Assembly: GCA_963813635.1 (NCBI GenBank)
Contig: CAWEZO010000007.1
Span: 124,001 to 188,000, forward strand
DNA length: 64,000 nucleotides
DNA from: JBBRZM01 sp963813635
GTDB taxonomy: Bacteria > Actinomycetota > Acidimicrobiia > IMCC26256 > JBBRZM01
Direction: 5' to 3'
Within the stretch, counting starts at the first letter, position 1, and each line of letters starts with the position of its first letter. The notes beneath the pieces were generated by a model, which worked only from the letters and a program-made list of their open reading frames with translations, made no database searches and had not been told where the DNA came from. Made by a program: the position numbers and the translations under genes. Positions 1 through 8,006 of this stretch are shown piece after piece.

Positions 1-540
1 GTCCGCGAGCTCAAGACGCAGGGTCTCCCCGTACCCGTACACGGCGTCCTTCGTCGCCGTGTACGCAGCGAGCCGAACGCCCGGGATCAGTGCGCCGGAC
101 GAGGCCGTGAGCACGATGCGCCGGAAGCCCTCACGCTCGCGGATGAGCGGCAGGAAGGACGCGACCGTACGCACCGTGCCCAGCACGTTGACGTTGACCA
201 CCCACTGCCAGTCGTCCTCGGTGAGGCGGTCGATCGCGCCGAACTGCTGCACGCCGACGTTCGCGCAGAGCACGTCGCAGCCGCCGAGCACGCGGGCGAC
301 CTCATCGGCGGCCGTGTCGACGGATGCCGTGTCGCCCACGTCCACGCGCAGCCCGACGGTCGGGACACCGAAGTCCTCGGCGAGCGTCGCCGCGGTGGCC
401 GCGGCGTTCGCCTCGTCGATGTCAAGCGCGGCCACCGCCATCCCGGCACCGGCGAACTCCCGGCACATGGCCGCCCCGAGACCAGACCCGCCGCCAGTCA
501 CGACGGCGATCCGACCATGCAGGTCATCGAGCCCAGTCAT
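1..540 (-). CDS. SDR-family oxidoreductase, partial (3' end outside window)
   Basis: The reading frame is open from the ATG at 540 down to the first base of the window, so the C-terminus is missing. The 180 visible residues show the SDR Rossmann motif TGGGSGLG near residue 16, a DVG stretch, NVG in place of the usual NAG near residue 95, and a serine followed by YTATK (the YxxxK catalytic pair). The protein should be a soluble NAD(P)-dependent alcohol/ketone oxidoreductase; the substrate cannot be inferred. Its ATG overlaps the TGA of the upstream LLM gene by four bases (ATGA), so it is translationally coupled as a distal gene of the operon that starts near 3.7 kb. Confidence 0.85.
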   Translation of the reverse strand, partial: MTGLDDLHGRIAVVTGGGSGLGAAMCREFAGAGMAVAALDIDEANAAATAATLAEDFGVPTVGLRVDVGDTASVDTAADEVARVLGGCDVLCANVGVQQFGAIDRLTEDDWQWVVNVNVLGTVRTVASFLPLIREREGFRRIVLTASSGALIPGVRLAAYTATKDAVYGYGETLRLELAD

Positions 541-1523
541 CGGGCGTCTGTGAACGCTGGACTGACTTCGTGCTCGAACAGATGCAGGCTCGACCAGGCG
601 AGCTCGATGGGCATCCCACCGCACAATGGATGGAAGAACGCGAACGGGAACGACGCTGCGCGCAGCTCGTCGATGTATTGGTCCGGGGTCAGTACGGCGT
701 ACTGGCCGGTCGCCCGGAGCTCATCGATGTCGGAGGCGTTGCGGTACGGCGATGCAACACCCTCTCGGGCTTGCCAGGTGCCGTAGGCGTTGGCCTCGTG
801 GAGGAAGTACGGACCCATCTGCTGCCAACCCACTTCGACGTCGTCGGCGAGGGCCACGGTGCGGTTTTGGCCGATCGGACTCGGGCCGGGATCGGAGCGG
901 CCGAGGCGCTGCACCTCGTCGCGGTAGAACTCCCAAACCTCCGGCACCGACGGGAGGAACCCATCGGCGATGCGGGCAGCCCGTCGCGCGGCGCCTTCGC
1001 TGCTGCCGCCGAGGATGAGCGTGGGACCCCCGTCGCGGTACGGGGCAGGCGTGACGTGGACGGTCCGACCTCGGTATTCGAACGGCTTACCGGTGAAGGC
1101 CGCCTTGAGAGTGCGCACGACCTCGGTCACGCGCTTGGCTCGCTCGGCGACGGGGACGTCGAACATAGCGAACTCTTCGCTGACGTAGCCGGCGCCGACG
1201 ATGAGGTCGACGCGGCCTTTGCTGAGGTGATCGAGGACGATCGAGTCCTCGGCGAGCCGCAGGGGGTCGTAGAACGGCGCGATCAGCGCGGCGATCATGA
1301 AGCGCACGTTCGTTGTGCGCGCTGCCAAGGCGGCGGTCATCGTCAGGGGGCTCGGCAGGTAGCCGTCCGGCGAGCCGTGGTGCTCGGAGACCGCGATGCT
1401 TACGCACCCGAGCCGGTCGGCCCACTCAGCCATATCGAGGGCCGCTTCGTAGCGCTCCGCGGGCGTCGTACCGGCGAAGGACGGGTTGCGGAAGTCGAAG
1501 CGCATGCCGAACATGACACTCAC
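537..1523 (-). CDS. LLM-class (luciferase-like, probably F420-dependent) oxidoreductase
   Basis: This 328-residue protein has the luciferase-like monooxygenase TIM-barrel pattern: an N-terminal MRFDFRNP strand, SEHHGSPDGYLPSP, then LIVGAGYVSEEFAMF and LILGGSSEGAARRAARIADG, which are typical of actinobacterial F420-dependent LLM enzymes. Such enzymes transfer hydride or oxygen with F420 or FMN on catabolic intermediates. The first start is GTG at 1523; ATG at 1514 or 1505 is also possible and would remove only a few residues. It sits between an alcohol dehydrogenase and an SDR on the same strand, which supports a joint role in oxidative breakdown of an organic substrate. The cofactor assignment is inferred from the family. 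Confidence 0.85.
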   Translation of the reverse strand: MSVMFGMRFDFRNPSFAGTTPAERYEAALDMAEWADRLGCVSIAVSEHHGSPDGYLPSPLTMTAALAARTTNVRFMIAALIAPFYDPLRLAEDSIVLDHLSKGRVDLIVGAGYVSEEFAMFDVPVAERAKRVTEVVRTLKAAFTGKPFEYRGRTVHVTPAPYRDGGPTLILGGSSEGAARRAARIADGFLPSVPEVWEFYRDEVQRLGRSDPGPSPIGQNRTVALADDVEVGWQQMGPYFLHEANAYGTWQAREGVASPYRNASDIDELRATGQYAVLTPDQYIDELRAASFPFAFFHPLCGGMPIELAWSSLHLFEHEVSPAFTDAR

Positions 1524-1571
1524 GGCGCACCCACCAGTGCATGGCCCGAACGCAGGCTGGCTCTCAGCACG

Positions 1572-2615
1572 TCAGGCGTCGTGTGGGTGGACGATGACAC
1601 GAGGTGGCCCCTCGCCTCGGCGCGCGTGTTCGAGGGCTTCGGGCACCTCGCCGAGGCCGATGATTCGACCGACGCTCGGGAGGGGGTCGAGTCGGCCGTC
1701 GCAGATCGCGTCGAGCGTGCCGTACCAGTCTTCCGGGTGCGGGCCACCGCCGAACTGGATCGAGACGCCCTTATGGGTCGCGGCGGTGCAGTCGAGCGCG
1801 TCACCCGTGTACCAGCCGCCGGCGGCGAAAATGCGGGTCCACATCTCGCAGGAGTCGACGATCTTCTGGACCAACCCGACGGCACCGACACACTCGAAAA
1901 CCACGGCGGGCTTCGTGCACCACCGCTCGACGGCGAGCTCCTTCCACACCTCGAACGGAGACCGCTCCTGCGGGTTCACCAGAACGTGGGCGCCGAACCG
2001 CTTCGCCAGTTCGAGCCGGTCGGGCTTGAAGTCGGACACGACGATCGGCTCGATTTCCCGCGCGGCGAGGGCGGCAACAGCGGAGAGCCCAATAGCACCG
2101 GCGCCGATGACGATGGGGATCTCGCCCGGTTCTATCCCCGAGCTGCGAACGTAGAACTCGCCCACGGCGAACGCGTCGACCAGCGCGACGGCGTCGTTCG
2201 AAGCCTCGACGGGGACCGCGCGAGCCATCACTTCGGACACAACGAGGAGCTCGCCGAAGCTGCCCTGGGCCTCGGGGTGCTGCCCGATCACCTTGGTACC
2301 GGCGAGCCCGCCGTCGACGAGCAGGATCGGCATCGCGGTCACGCGTGTGCCGAGCGGGAGCTGATCGGTGCACCCGGGGCCGTGGCCGATGACCTCACCG
2401 ACGAACTCGTGGCCGAGGACGATGTCACGGTCGGGGTCGTAGACGATGCCGGTCGGGCCACCCGCCGGGATGGCGTCGTGGTGGTCGATGAAGTGCACAT
2501 CCGACGCGCAGATTGCGGTGGCCAGGGTCCGCAGCAGCAGCTCACCTTCGCCGGGGACGGGATCGGCGGTCTCGCGCACCTCGAGGCGGCCCCCTCGCAG
2601 CACCACTGCTCGCAT
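1572..2615 (-). CDS. Zinc-type alcohol dehydrogenase (MDR superfamily)
   Basis: The 347-residue product carries a catalytic-zinc type cysteine (C36 in AICASDVH), the GHE signature at residues 68-70 (VLGHEFVGEV) and a nucleotide-binding GAGAIGL loop near residue 165 followed by an acidic strand end (VVSDF), indicating NAD preference. The four-cysteine structural-zinc lobe of classical horse-liver-type ADH is not seen. The ATG at 2615 is chosen because GAGGAG lies about six bases upstream; an upstream in-frame ATG at 2636 lacks a better site. It is the third gene of the minus-strand operon and probably oxidises an alcohol intermediate in the same pathway as the flanking LLM and SDR enzymes. Confidence 0.88.
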   Translation of the reverse strand: MRAVVLRGGRLEVRETADPVPGEGELLLRTLATAICASDVHFIDHHDAIPAGGPTGIVYDPDRDIVLGHEFVGEVIGHGPGCTDQLPLGTRVTAMPILLVDGGLAGTKVIGQHPEAQGSFGELLVVSEVMARAVPVEASNDAVALVDAFAVGEFYVRSSGIEPGEIPIVIGAGAIGLSAVAALAAREIEPIVVSDFKPDRLELAKRFGAHVLVNPQERSPFEVWKELAVERWCTKPAVVFECVGAVGLVQKIVDSCEMWTRIFAAGGWYTGDALDCTAATHKGVSIQFGGGPHPEDWYGTLDAICDGRLDPLPSVGRIIGLGEVPEALEHARRGEGPPRVIVHPHDA

Positions 2616-2643
2616 GCGTCGCTCCTCTTGGGTCATCGTCGGG

Positions 2644-3087
2644 CTAGGCGTGGAGGTCGACGCTCGTGCCTTCGGGGAAGAACTGGAGCAGGACCATGGT
2701 GAAGCGGCGGCGGGTGATCTTCCATCCGTCGTCGGTCGCGACGAGCTTGTCGTCGTAGTAGCCCGTCGCTCGTGTGCCGGCCTGGTTATCGGCGAGCATG
2801 ACGATGCCGTCGACGTAGCTGCGAGCGGTGACGCCACCGTCATCGGCTGTCACCACAACGTTGGTGATGCGGTGCATCGTATGCCCGCAGGTCTCGTGGG
2901 CCTCCCGCATCCGCGCGGTGATCTCCTCGGCGCTGTGCCAGACACCGATGTCGCCGTAGTCGGCTTCGCAGCTCTCGGTGAAGCACGACCGGAGCTGCGG
3001 CCAGTCTCGCCGGTCGATGCCAGTGGCGTACCGGACCAGGACTTCGGCGACGTCCTGCCGAACCTCGCGGTCGACGACTCCGCTCAT
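2644..3087 (-). CDS. NTF2-like / SnoaL-type small protein
   Basis: This 147-residue protein matches the SnoaL-like cone fold in length and pattern: an N-terminal helix (VLVRYATGIDRRDWPQLRSCF), a mid-protein MHRITNVVV strand, and a C-terminal TDDGWKITRRRFTMVL strand typical of polar NTF2-like enzymes. Members act as small isomerases, dehydratases or hydrolases of ring compounds, or as subunits of ring hydroxylases. Its ATG overlaps the stop of the preceding truncated SDR gene by four bases, so it belongs to the same operon. The exact reaction is unknown. Confidence 0.8.
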   Translation of the reverse strand: MSGVVDREVRQDVAEVLVRYATGIDRRDWPQLRSCFTESCEADYGDIGVWHSAEEITARMREAHETCGHTMHRITNVVVTADDGGVTARSYVDGIVMLADNQAGTRATGYYDDKLVATDDGWKITRRRFTMVLLQFFPEGTSVDLHA

Positions 3088-3704
3088 GTCGGTGCCTCCT
3101 GGTCGGGTCCCATCACGCCGCCGTCGAGCTCCAGCATGAGCCGGGCGGCGTCGTTGCGCGACATGGCGCCCAGGTGCTTGACGCCCTCACGCACATCTTC
3201 GGTCGCGAAGCAGGTCGGCCCATTCGACAGGCTTGCGAGCGCCTCCGCGACCACCTCCTCGGCGGTGGCCGCACCCGGGATCGGCGCGTCCAAATCGGCC
3301 AGTTGGCCCCGACGGACCAGGGTCCGCCGCAAAGCCGGAGTGTCGGCCACCCCAAGAACCACGCCGAGGACATCGACGCCGCTCCAGTCCAGTTCGGCCC
3401 ACAGTGCTTCGGCCATCACCATGTCGAACGCCTTCGACGCGCCGGAGGCCACCATGTTCCGACCCCCGACAAGACCCGCGCCTGACGACAGCATCACGAT
3501 ACCGCCGCGACCTCGCTCCTGCATCGGGGCCGCGAAGTGGTGGCACAGGCGCATCGGCATCAGGCAGTTCCGCTCGATGAGCGCCACCGCCTGCTCGACG
3601 GGCTGGGTGACGAAGGGCTCGTAGTTCGGGTCACCGCCCGCGCGGTACACGACGAGGCCGACCTCCAGCCCCGAGGTGGCTTCGGCGATCGCGCGAACTC
3701 CGCG
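3084..3704 (-). pseudogene. 5'-truncated SDR-family oxidoreductase
   Basis: The sequence from about 3704 downwards encodes the C-terminal two-thirds of an SDR: VVYRAGGDPNYEPF (NAG-like region), IVMLSSGAGLVGG, and a GASKAF segment. The N-terminal Rossmann strand with TGxxxGxG is absent, and the frame runs instead into the start region of the divergent membrane gene at 3718. The position of the catalytic tyrosine of YxxxK is a serine (SGASK; codon TCC where TAC would be expected), so the fragment also lost its active site. Its stop overlaps the next gene by ATGA, so it still forms the head of the operon. Loss of the 5' end marks a rearrangement breakpoint near 3.70 kb. Confidence 0.75.
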
Positions 3705-3717
3705 AGAGGGTCGGAAC

Positions 3718-4756
3718 ATGAGTCGCAGCCGTCGCGTCATGGGCACGATCACCTTGATCGTCGCCGCGTACCTGATCGTGATCCCGTTCGGACTTTCGCT
3801 GTTCAGCCGGACGCGCGACGCGCAGTATTTGGCCGATCGCTACCGGCCCGTCATGAGCGCACAGGGACTCGGCCCATTCCGGGCCAATCTCGCGCTGGTC
3901 AACGCGGGTGGCGCCGAGCTCTTCAACAAGTTCCTTCCCGAGTTGCAAGCCAAGCTCAAGCTCAGCGACGCGGACTTCAACGCCTTCGTCGCGACGAACT
4001 ACCCGCATGTTGCCGCGTTCCTCGGGCGCGTACCGGTCACGGTGAAGTACCTCAATCCCGCTACCAAGGCGGTGCTCGCGCAACAAGACAACTTCGCGAG
4101 CGCCGACGAATTTCCGGCTACGGGCATACCCGTAACGGTCGGTCCGTGGGCCTTGCTCTTGCTGGGTGTAGCCCTCGGCGTGGTGGGTTTGCTCATCTTC
4201 CTGAGTGACCGACTCGGCGGTTCGTCGCTCCCGATCGTCGCGATCTTCCTCGTCGGACTGGGGTTGGTCGTCGGACCATTGGTGCTGGGCTGGTTCGGCA
4301 AGACCGACGCGGCCGAACACGTTGCCGAAGCGGCGCGGCCGCCGTTCTCGGTTGCGGTGTCGGACGCGACGGTGAACGACACGTTCAGCTTCAACGCCGC
4401 GTTCATCGAGATGCGCAAGGCCATGTTCCCCGCGGGTCGCGCAGAAGCTCGGCATGTCGGATGCGGCGTTCGGCACCTATCTGCATACCAACTACCCGGC
4501 GTTGATGAAGTTCCTCGACAAGTGGGACGCGAGCATCTACAAGGGTGCGCGCGCCTTGTCGCTCAGTCAGGTCCAGTACATGGACGAGTTCCACAATGCA
4601 GACGCGACGCCGTACCGGGCATTGCCGTGGCTCTTCATTGCACCCGGCGTGGTGCTGCTCGTCGGGGCCGGCTACGGGTTCGCGGGTAGGCGTCGTCGCG
4701 AGAGCACAACTGTCGATCGGGCAATCGACACCGAGCCAGCAGGGGTGGCGCAATGA
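3718..4756 (+). CDS. Membrane protein with duplicated ectodomain (one frameshift)
   Basis: I do not recognise a named family. The ATG at 3718 follows GAGAGGG. The protein has an N-terminal membrane segment (TITLIVAAYLIVIPFGLSLF), an extracytoplasmic domain, a helical hairpin in the membrane (about residues 140-190), a second ectodomain and a final membrane helix. The two ectodomains are related: LKLSDADFNAFVATNYPHV in the first matches LGMSDAAFGTYLHTNYPAL in the second, so the gene arose by internal duplication. A one-base insertion in the run cgcgggtcgc at about 4431-4437 shifts the frame between MRKAMFP and the second ectodomain; removing one G restores a single reading frame ending at 4756. 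It may be a sequencing error. A 13-codon open frame (4753-4794) overlaps its stop by ATGA and may be the 5' stub of a lost partner gene. Confidence 0.65.
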
Positions 4757-4943
4757 CCGACTTGTACAGACGCTTCGCGGCACTGTTGCGATAGCGCAAA
4801 ACGGACACGCCGCGCGCTCTGTCGGCGAGCTGGGCGGTGTGCGAACCGAGCGAGTCAACCTATCTCGCTTGGCGCGAATTGCTCATTCCGCTTCAGGCAA
4901 CTGTCCGAGAGGCGGCGCGCGGGCTCAATGCAACAGTGCCGCC

Positions 4944-5033
4944 CTGGGGCGCCAACTAGAGCTTCTCGCCGAGCATCGTCAGGCGTTGATCACGGCCGCG
5001 GTGACCGGCGAGCTCGCGGTTTCGGCTGCATAG
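4944..5033 (+). pseudogene. 3' remnant of a type I restriction specificity (HsdS-like) gene
   Basis: Twenty-nine codons before the TAG at 5033 read LGRQLELLAEHRQALITAAV followed by TGELAVSAA. The ExRQALITAAVTGEL ending is the characteristic C-terminus of type I restriction-modification S subunits. Nothing upstream in any frame continues the S subunit, and no HsdM or HsdR is visible, so only the tail survives. The last eight codons are repeated at the inverted copy near 37.03 kb, where the remnant is even shorter. The identification rests on this motif alone. Confidence 0.6.
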
Positions 5034-5051
5034 AAACTCTCGGATTTCCGC

Positions 5052-5080
5052 TTGACGCGGGGGCCGTGATTTCCTAGAAT
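5052..5080 (+). promoter_or_regulatory. Sigma-70-type promoter of the HNH gene
   Basis: TTGACG (5052-5057) and TAGAAT (5075-5080) are separated by exactly 17 bases. A start point seven or eight bases after the -10 box falls on or next to the ATG at 5088, so the transcript is probably leaderless, which is common in actinomycetes. The -10 box abuts the SOS palindrome. Confidence 0.65.
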
Positions 5081-5096
5081 CGAACATATGTTCGAT
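5079..5096 (+). promoter_or_regulatory. LexA/SOS box overlapping the start codon
   Basis: ATCGAACATATGTTCGAT is a perfect 18-base palindrome and contains TCGAAC-N4-GTTCGA, the mycobacterial LexA box. The ATG of the HNH gene (5088-5090) lies inside it. LexA bound here would cover the predicted transcription start and the -10 edge, giving DNA-damage induction. 13E12-family genes of M. tuberculosis are known to include LexA-regulated members. Confidence 0.8.
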
Positions 5097-6338
5097 GGCG
5101 AACACCGCGAAAAGAGTCCTCGCATCGATGGTCTCGAAGGCGCAATGGCCGAGCTGGCCGGGGTGATCAACGCGGCGCAAGGTCGGCTCGTGCAATTGAT
5201 CGCCGAGGGTCTCGAAGCAGGCCTGTGGCAGCAGTCCGGGATCCACTCGCCCACGCAGTGGCTCACCTGGCAGCTCGGCATCTCGAGCGGCCACGCCGGT
5301 CGCCTGGTCGCCCTCGCGCAGCGCGCCGGGGAGCTCCCCGCCACGATGCAGGCGTTCGCGCACGGGGAGGTCTCGCTCGAGCAAGCTGTTGTCGTTGCCC
5401 GCCACGTCCCCGCCGATCACGAAGCATCCGCCGTCGCGCTCGCTCGCCGGTGCACCGTCCATCAGCTTTCCCGTGCGCTGCACCGCTACTCGTTCGAGCC
5501 GGCCACCGAATCGGAGCAACCCGAAGCCCAACCCGAACGTCGCGTCGTGTCGTTCGGTGCAAGCGAGCACGGTCGTTGGCGCATGCATGCCGACTTGCCG
5601 CTCGACGAAGGCGCAATGGTCGAACAAGCGCTCGTCGCCAAGCACCACGACTTGTTCACCAAAGCATCCGACGATGCCGAACGCGTCGAGGTCACCTGGG
5701 CCGACGCGCTCGTCGCCGTCGCCGAAGGATCACTCACGACCGACGACGCGCGCCTTCCCGGTTCGCATCGCGTCATGATCCACGCGCACCTCGAAGCCGA
5801 CCCGGCAAACCCGACCGGCGTGGGCGCGGTGTCGCTGCACCTCGGCAGCCGACTGCCGAGCGAGCTCCGCCGATTCCTCACGTGCGACGCGCCCGTCCGG
5901 CCGATCTTCGAACGACACGGCAAGCCCGTGAGCGTCGGCCGCACGATGCGGATCGTGCCCGGGCGCACCCGCCGAGCCGTCGAGCACCGCGACGGCGGCT
6001 GCGCGGTCCCGGGATGCAGCGCCACCCGATTCCTCCAGATCCACCACATCGAGCACTGGGAAGATGGCGGCGCAAGCGACACCGCGAACCTCGTCGCACT
6101 CTGCCGACGACATCATCGGTCGCATCATCTCGGCGAGCTCCGCATCGAAGGCGACGCCGATCGAACCCGCGGCGACCCCGAAGGTCTGCACTTCGCCGAC
6201 GCGCGCGGCCGACCGATCGAACCGAGCGGCACACCGCGACCACCCGGCGAGCTCCCACGCGGACCGCGCTACAAGCACCCGTCCGGCGAGCACCTCGACC
6301 CACTCGACGTCACCATCGCACCCAGTCGCGCCGCCTGA
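5088..6338 (+). CDS. DUF222 / HNH endonuclease-domain protein (13E12 type), copy A
   Basis: The 416-residue protein has an N-terminal helical DUF222 domain (about residues 15-290) and a C-terminal HNH nuclease domain (about 297-345) with DGGCAVPGC, then HHIEHWEDGGASDTANLVAL and CRRHHRSHH, which supplies zinc-type cysteines, the HH catalytic pair and the terminal histidines. It resembles the 13E12 repeat-family proteins of mycobacteria, which are mobile or repetitive genes of unknown cellular role that are often LexA-controlled. The ATG at 5088 is fixed by the promoter and SOS box. The second copy (35708-36958) differs at only three residues (V/A near 93, M/V near 179, A/V near 266), showing recent duplication or gene conversion. 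Confidence 0.9.
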   Translation: MFDGEHREKSPRIDGLEGAMAELAGVINAAQGRLVQLIAEGLEAGLWQQSGIHSPTQWLTWQLGISSGHAGRLVALAQRAGELPATMQAFAHGEVSLEQAVVVARHVPADHEASAVALARRCTVHQLSRALHRYSFEPATESEQPEAQPERRVVSFGASEHGRWRMHADLPLDEGAMVEQALVAKHHDLFTKASDDAERVEVTWADALVAVAEGSLTTDDARLPGSHRVMIHAHLEADPANPTGVGAVSLHLGSRLPSELRRFLTCDAPVRPIFERHGKPVSVGRTMRIVPGRTRRAVEHRDGGCAVPGCSATRFLQIHHIEHWEDGGASDTANLVALCRRHHRSHHLGELRIEGDADRTRGDPEGLHFADARGRPIEPSGTPRPPGELPRGPRYKHPSGEHLDPLDVTIAPSRAA

Positions 6339-6433
6339 CACTCGTCGCCACCCTGCGGCCTCCGTAGGCTTGCAGGTCGGGAAGCCTGACGAAGCGGCGC
6401 AGCGCGCACGTACGCCCTTGCGGATTTCCCGTT

Positions 6434-6559
6434 GAAGCCACGGTCAAAGTGGAGCGCGACGGACAGATGGAGAAGAAGGAAGCGTTCTATCTGCGCGTCG
6501 GCAACGGCACGAAAGAACTTGGCGAGGCCCAGCAGCAGAAGTACATCGTTAGTAGGTAG
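6434..6559 (+). pseudogene. 3' remnant of an AlbA_2/AAA_4-type ATP-binding protein gene
   Basis: An open frame without a start reads VKVERDGQMEKKEAFYLRVG then NGTKELGEAQQQKYIVSR and ends at TAG 6557-6559. The pattern ERDG...FYVRxGNxTxEL followed by a short helix is the usual C-terminus of AlbA_2/Schlafen-AAA (AAA_4) proteins, many of which lie in restriction or defence loci. The rest of the gene is missing upstream, where the R1 repeat begins. The family call is based on this motif only. Confidence 0.45.
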
Positions 6560-6679
6560 AGCGACGATCGGTGACCAACTTTACGACGTCGGTGGTTCGT
6601 GGCGCGAAGCTCCAGGCAAATTCGGCACGGTGACGGTGACCCCCATGTATCAAAGCCTCGGGACCAAGGAAGAGAAACG

Positions 6680-6884
6680 GGCATGAAGAAGAGCGGGTCG
6701 CAGAACAGCGAGTCTCCTTCTCAGCTGATCGACGCGAGAATCAAGGAGCTCGGCGACTGGCGGGGCGAGATGCTCAGCCGGCTCCGTGCCGTGGTCAAGG
6801 AAGCCGATCCCGAAGTCGTCGAGGAGTGGAAGTGGAGAGGCGTTCCGGCGTGGTCGCACGACGGATTGATCTGCACCGGCGAGA
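6680..6884 (+). repeat. Repeat R2, copy A (205 bp; direct copy at 37040-37244)
   Basis: The first 67 codons of the DUF1801 gene recur in direct orientation at 37040-37244 with scattered substitutions. In the second copy the match ends abruptly after GGCGAGA and joins repeat R3. Confidence 0.85.
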
Positions 6885-7081
6885 CGTACAAGAGCGTCGT
6901 GAAGATGACCTTCGCCAAAGGGGCGGCTCTGAAGGATCCTTCGGGCCTCTTCAACTCCAGTCTTGACGGGAACACAAGGCGTGCCATCGACTTCCACGAG
7001 GGCGAGAAGATCAACGAGAAGGCGTTGAAGACTCTCGTTCGCGCCGCCGTGACCCTGAACAAGTCCAAAGCCAAGAGCTGA
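6683..7081 (+). CDS. DUF1801 domain protein
   Basis: This 132-residue protein starts at ATG 6683, preceded by AGGAAGAG. It shows the DUF1801 (YdhG/Fra-like) pattern: LIDARIKELGDWRGEMLSRL helix, EEWKWRGVPAWSHDGLICTG and YKSVVKMTFAKGAALKDP, with a C-terminal KINEKALKTLVRAAV helix. Some members bind iron and act as frataxin-like chaperones; most are uncharacterised. A hairpin follows the stop at once, so it is probably monocistronic. A truncated near-copy lies at 37043. Confidence 0.85.
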   Translation: MKKSGSQNSESPSQLIDARIKELGDWRGEMLSRLRAVVKEADPEVVEEWKWRGVPAWSHDGLICTGETYKSVVKMTFAKGAALKDPSGLFNSSLDGNTRRAIDFHEGEKINEKALKTLVRAAVTLNKSKAKS

Positions 7082-7082
7082 T

Positions 7083-7107
7083 CCACGGAATCAAACATCT
7101 TCCGTGG
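7083..7107 (+). terminator. Hairpin after the DUF1801 gene
   Basis: CCACGGAA and TTCCGTGG form a perfect 8-bp stem around a 9-base loop two bases after the TGA. There is no T-run, so factor-independent termination is only possible. Confidence 0.5.
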
Positions 7108-7169
7108 GCCCGGGCCCGTCCGAATCGAGCAGGCCACGGCCGTAGCGGTGGTGATGACGCTGCGCGTGC

Positions 7170-8006
7170 TCAGCTGGGCTTGCGGCCACGCACGAATGCG
7201 CTCATGACCTCGCCATCGAGATCGGTGATGGTCGCATCCAGGTCGAAGTCCACTGGTATGTCGATGGCAGCGAGCATGTCACCGGCGAGGCGAGTGAGAT
7301 CATCGCGCTCGAACACGCGGCTGGCCTCGACGCTGACATCCACGAAGCCCGCCGCGTCCAGCTTCGCCAGGTAGTCACGCTCGAGCAGCGCGCCCGCGAC
7401 GCACCCAGTCCAGAGCGCGACGATCTCCTGCACTGCGACGGGCAGCGGCCGGCGTAGGACGATGTCGGAGATCGCCAGGCGCCCGTCGGGTCTCAGCACC
7501 CGGAACGCCTCGCGCAGCACCGCGTCTTTGTCGGGGGAGAGGTTCACCACGCAGTTGGAGATGATCACGTCGACCGACGCGTCGGGGAGCGGGACGTCTT
7601 CGATGGTCCCGAGGAGGAACTCGGCGTTGATGACACCCGCCTCGGCCTGGTTCTGCCGAGCGAGCTCGAGCATCTCCGGAGTCATATCGAGGCCGTAGGC
7701 CAGCCCCGTCGGGCCGACGCGGCGGGCCGACAGCAGCACATCGATCCCGCCACCTGACCCGAGGTCGAGCACGATCTCGCCGGGGTGCAGGTCGGCGAGC
7801 ATCGTCGGATTCCCGCAACCGAGCGCCGCGGCCAGCGCCGCATCGGGCAGGGTGTCGGCGTCGTGCTCGTCGTACAGGGAGCTGCCGATGAGGCCGGTTG
7901 CAGCACCCGGGGTCGAGCAGCACGAGGCGTCGGTGGCGGCGCGGGCCGCGTCGCCATAGCGCTCACGCACCGCGCCGAGAATCCGGTCCGTGTCCGGCGT
8001 CGTCAT
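7170..8006 (-). CDS. arsM: Arsenite S-adenosylmethionine methyltransferase
   Basis: The 278-residue protein has the SAM-binding motif LDLGSGGGID at residues 80-89 and the three cysteine sites expected of ArsM: C29/C30 (ASCCSTPG), C152 (SNCVVNLSPDK) and C202 (WTGCVAGALL). ArsM methylates As(III) stepwise to mono-, di- and trimethylated forms in the cytosol. The ATG at 8006 follows GGAGG by about six bases. No ars operator, ArsR or efflux pump is adjacent, so it appears as a stand-alone detoxification gene, convergent with the DUF1801 gene. Confidence 0.9.
   Translation of the reverse strand: MTTPDTDRILGAVRERYGDAARAATDASCCSTPGAATGLIGSSLYDEHDADTLPDAALAAALGCGNPTMLADLHPGEIVLDLGSGGGIDVLLSARRVGPTGLAYGLDMTPEMLELARQNQAEAGVINAEFLLGTIEDVPLPDASVDVIISNCVVNLSPDKDAVLREAFRVLRPDGRLAISDIVLRRPLPVAVQEIVALWTGCVAGALLERDYLAKLDAAGFVDVSVEASRVFERDDLTRLAGDMLAAIDIPVDFDLDATITDLDGEVMSAFVRGRKPS

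Larger units (their letters stand above)
5005..6379 (+). repeat. Repeat R1, copy A (1375 bp; inverted copy at 35667-37041)
   Basis: This segment recurs in inverse orientation at 35667-37041 with identical length. It runs from CCGGCGAGCTCGCGG in the HsdS tail to GGCTTGCA[G/A]GTCG past the HNH gene. Only a few substitutions separate the copies; three change the protein. It carries a complete promoter, SOS box and HNH gene but no transposase and no terminal inverted repeats that I can see. Confidence 0.9.

Noticed and set aside
324..2702. A 792-codon open frame on the plus strand
   Set aside because: It lies opposite the LLM and Zn-ADH genes, whose motifs are unmistakable. Its Asp/Arg/Glu-rich sequence with no domain is a typical GC-rich antisense shadow.
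5005..6379. Repeat R1 as an insertion sequence
   Set aside because: It contains no transposase, no terminal inverted repeats and no target-site duplication. An HNH gene alone is not evidence for autonomous transposition.
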